Origin: Alphaproteobacteria bacterium
Lineage (GTDB): Bacteria; Pseudomonadota; Alphaproteobacteria; Rs-D84
DNA: 50,139 nt
Assembly: GCA_009777955.1 (NCBI GenBank)
Contig: WRKW01000008.1
Location: 1-50,139, forward strand
Direction of reading: 5' to 3'
Part shown: piece by piece, positions 49,177 through 50,139 of the stretch
Layout of the letters: the number at the start of each line of letters is the position of its first letter
Numbering within the stretch: position 1 is the first letter of the stretch
Notes under the pieces: generated by a model
What the model was told of the DNA's origin: nothing
Databases searched by the model: none
What the model saw: only the letters and a program-made list of their open reading frames with translations
Program-made: the position numbers and the translations under genes

Positions 49177-49200
49177 AAGCCGCCGTATGGCGGTTTTTTT
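49177..49200 (+). terminator. Rho-independent terminator
   Basis: Stem GCCGCC/GGCGGT with loop GTAT, followed by a T-run; ends the small-gene cluster. Confidence 0.82.
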
Positions 49201-49221
49201 AACACACAAAAAGGATCGGAT

Positions 49222-49647
49222 ATGAAATTAAAACTGGAACGCACTGAATTTGGCACCGACTTTACTGGTGGCAAGCTGTTTGTCGATGGTAAACCATTTT
49301 GCGATACATTGGAAGATGTTACCCGTTTTGCCAAAGGCGACACGTTGGAGCAGATAAAGGCAAAAAAGGTTGCCGGTCGAACAGCAATACCAGTCGGAAA
49401 ATATGGTGTCATAGTCAATATGTCGCCCAGGTTCAAAATCGAACTGCCACGGTTACAGAATGTGCCAGGGTTTGAGGGTATATTGATACATTCCGGGAAC
49501 ACCCATGCAGATACCGATGGGTGCATATTGTTGGGTGTCAGAACCAAAGCAGGATTTATCGGCACCAGTCGCGCCACCATGGATAAATTTATGCCGATAA
49601 TTCGTGATGGATTGAAAAAAGGCAAAGTCACAATTGAAATTGTCTAA
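49222..49647 (+). CDS. DUF5675-family protein
   Basis: A 141-aa protein with the DUF5675 pattern: a short beta-rich N-terminus (LKLERTEFGTDFTGGKLFVDGKPFCDTLED), AIPVGKYGVIVNMSPRFKIELPRLQNVPGFEGILIHSGNTHADTDGCILLG, and a helical end. The IHSGN...DTDGCI block resembles the active-site strand of L,D-transpeptidase-like folds, with an essential-looking Cys. DUF5675 genes are frequent in prophages and lie near lysis genes; a peptidoglycan role is probable but not proven. AAAGGA ribosome site. Confidence 0.8.
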   Translation: MKLKLERTEFGTDFTGGKLFVDGKPFCDTLEDVTRFAKGDTLEQIKAKKVAGRTAIPVGKYGVIVNMSPRFKIELPRLQNVPGFEGILIHSGNTHADTDGCILLGVRTKAGFIGTSRATMDKFMPIIRDGLKKGKVTIEIV

Positions 49648-50007
49648 GCCGTGCGCAAAATTCTGGAATTTTCGTTTATTGGAAAAACGTCAAAGTAAGC
49701 TTTGATCTCTGGAATTTGTGTTCTGAAATAGTCAATAAAAGACAACCAACATTGACACTGGGGTGTTTTTTGCAGGGCGGAAAATGGGGCGTGCAGCAGA
49801 AATCCAACGTTTTTGCGAGTTCGAAAGTATGCTGTTCAAAAATAGCAGTTTTTCGCCAACTTTCGGACTATTGCCGGTATTTCCGAGCCTTTCGCGCAGT
49901 TCGTGTGATTTTACATTGATCCGAATCCAAATAGGCCCATTTCCATTATTTTTATGTTTTTTGATAAATTATATGTTAATATTCGAATAAAACAAAGGTA
50001 AGTTGAG
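49648..50007. other. Spacer without a recognised gene
   Basis: AT-rich; small frames of 67 and 75 codons overlap each other and have no ribosome site. The last 30 bases hold the AAAGGTAAGTTGAG ribosome site of the next gene. Nothing else seen. Confidence 0.5.
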
Positions 50008-50139
50008 ATGACACATGCAGATACTTTGAATAAAATTTTAGCAATGAAAGGCAAAACCGCAATCTATTGGGATATGGACGGGACATTGGCAGAGTTCGAC
50101 CGTATTTCAAATTATCCAAAGGATTTTTACATAAACAAG
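50008..50139 (+). CDS. HAD-family hydrolase, 5' part (5'-nucleotidase-like)
   Basis: 44 codons before the window ends: MTHADTLNKILAMKGKTAIYWDMDGTLAEFDRI... The DMDGT motif with following LAEF is motif I of HAD phosphatases, and the pattern with SNYPKDFY resembles the pyrimidine 5'(3')-nucleotidases seen in phages and bacteria. Cytoplasmic. The remainder lies outside the window. Confidence 0.7.
   Translation, partial: MTHADTLNKILAMKGKTAIYWDMDGTLAEFDRISNYPKDFYINK

Overview
The window looks like chromosome from a host-associated alphaproteobacterium, possibly one of the small-genome gut lineages; the lineage is inference from gene content. Supporting evidence is the rsmG-parA-parB cluster with ParB sites, an SspB of alphaproteobacterial type, RpoH, a VirD4-type coupling protein, many lipoproteins and an RSAL(F)AGLGL-ending family of exported proteins not recognised from elsewhere.

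Layout. 1-9.8 kb: the 3' end of an exported-protein paralog, then udg-infC-rfbB (minus), pal, a lipoprotein, a TPR protein, rsmG, parA, parB and gpsA, with four parS-like palindromes around the par genes. 9.9-16.7 kb: a MacAB-TolC-like exporter on the minus strand, split into three blocks by a plus-strand thymidylate kinase and a plus-strand paralog cassette. 16.8-18.4 kb: tRNA-Cys, recF, sspB. 18.5-27.4 kb: a 713-aa Cys-rich exported protein, a second complete paralog, a COG3014-like/LpoB-like lipoprotein pair, an LRR protein, der, a Yip1-like membrane protein and rsmE. 27.5-36.6 kb: an isolated virD4, a RluB-type synthase, a TPR protein, a third complete paralog (minus), bamB, a YfgM-like gene, rpoH and a porin-like gene.

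From about 36.9 kb the character changes to mobile or phage-derived DNA: a paralog reduced to its last codons abuts a 1254-aa polyvalent protein (ADP-ribosyltransferase-like, MuF-C-like nuclease and HELAH zincin-like segments), followed by a fragmented second polyvalent locus, a Fic enzyme, a complete IS1595-type insertion sequence lying inside a HEPN-domain gene, tRNA-Gln and tRNA-Glu, and a run of small membrane/phage-type genes ending with a DUF5675-like protein and the start of a HAD-family gene.

Two genome-wide themes run through the window. First, one gene family (four larger copies plus one fragment) shares a near-identical promoter, signal peptide, core and C-terminus, and each copy is followed within a few bases of its stop codon by arrays of dispersed palindromic repeats, so gene and repeat behave like an amplified cassette. 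Second, the intergenic spaces are built from a small kit of repeat modules: GTCATTGCGAG...GAAGCAATC units, GGCTCTC/GAGAGCC hairpins, hairpins whose stems differ while still pairing, and ATTCATT/ATTCACT tandem tracts. Several genes also have a TATAAT-type box 6-7 nt before the ATG and no Shine-Dalgarno sequence, which suggests leaderless mRNAs.
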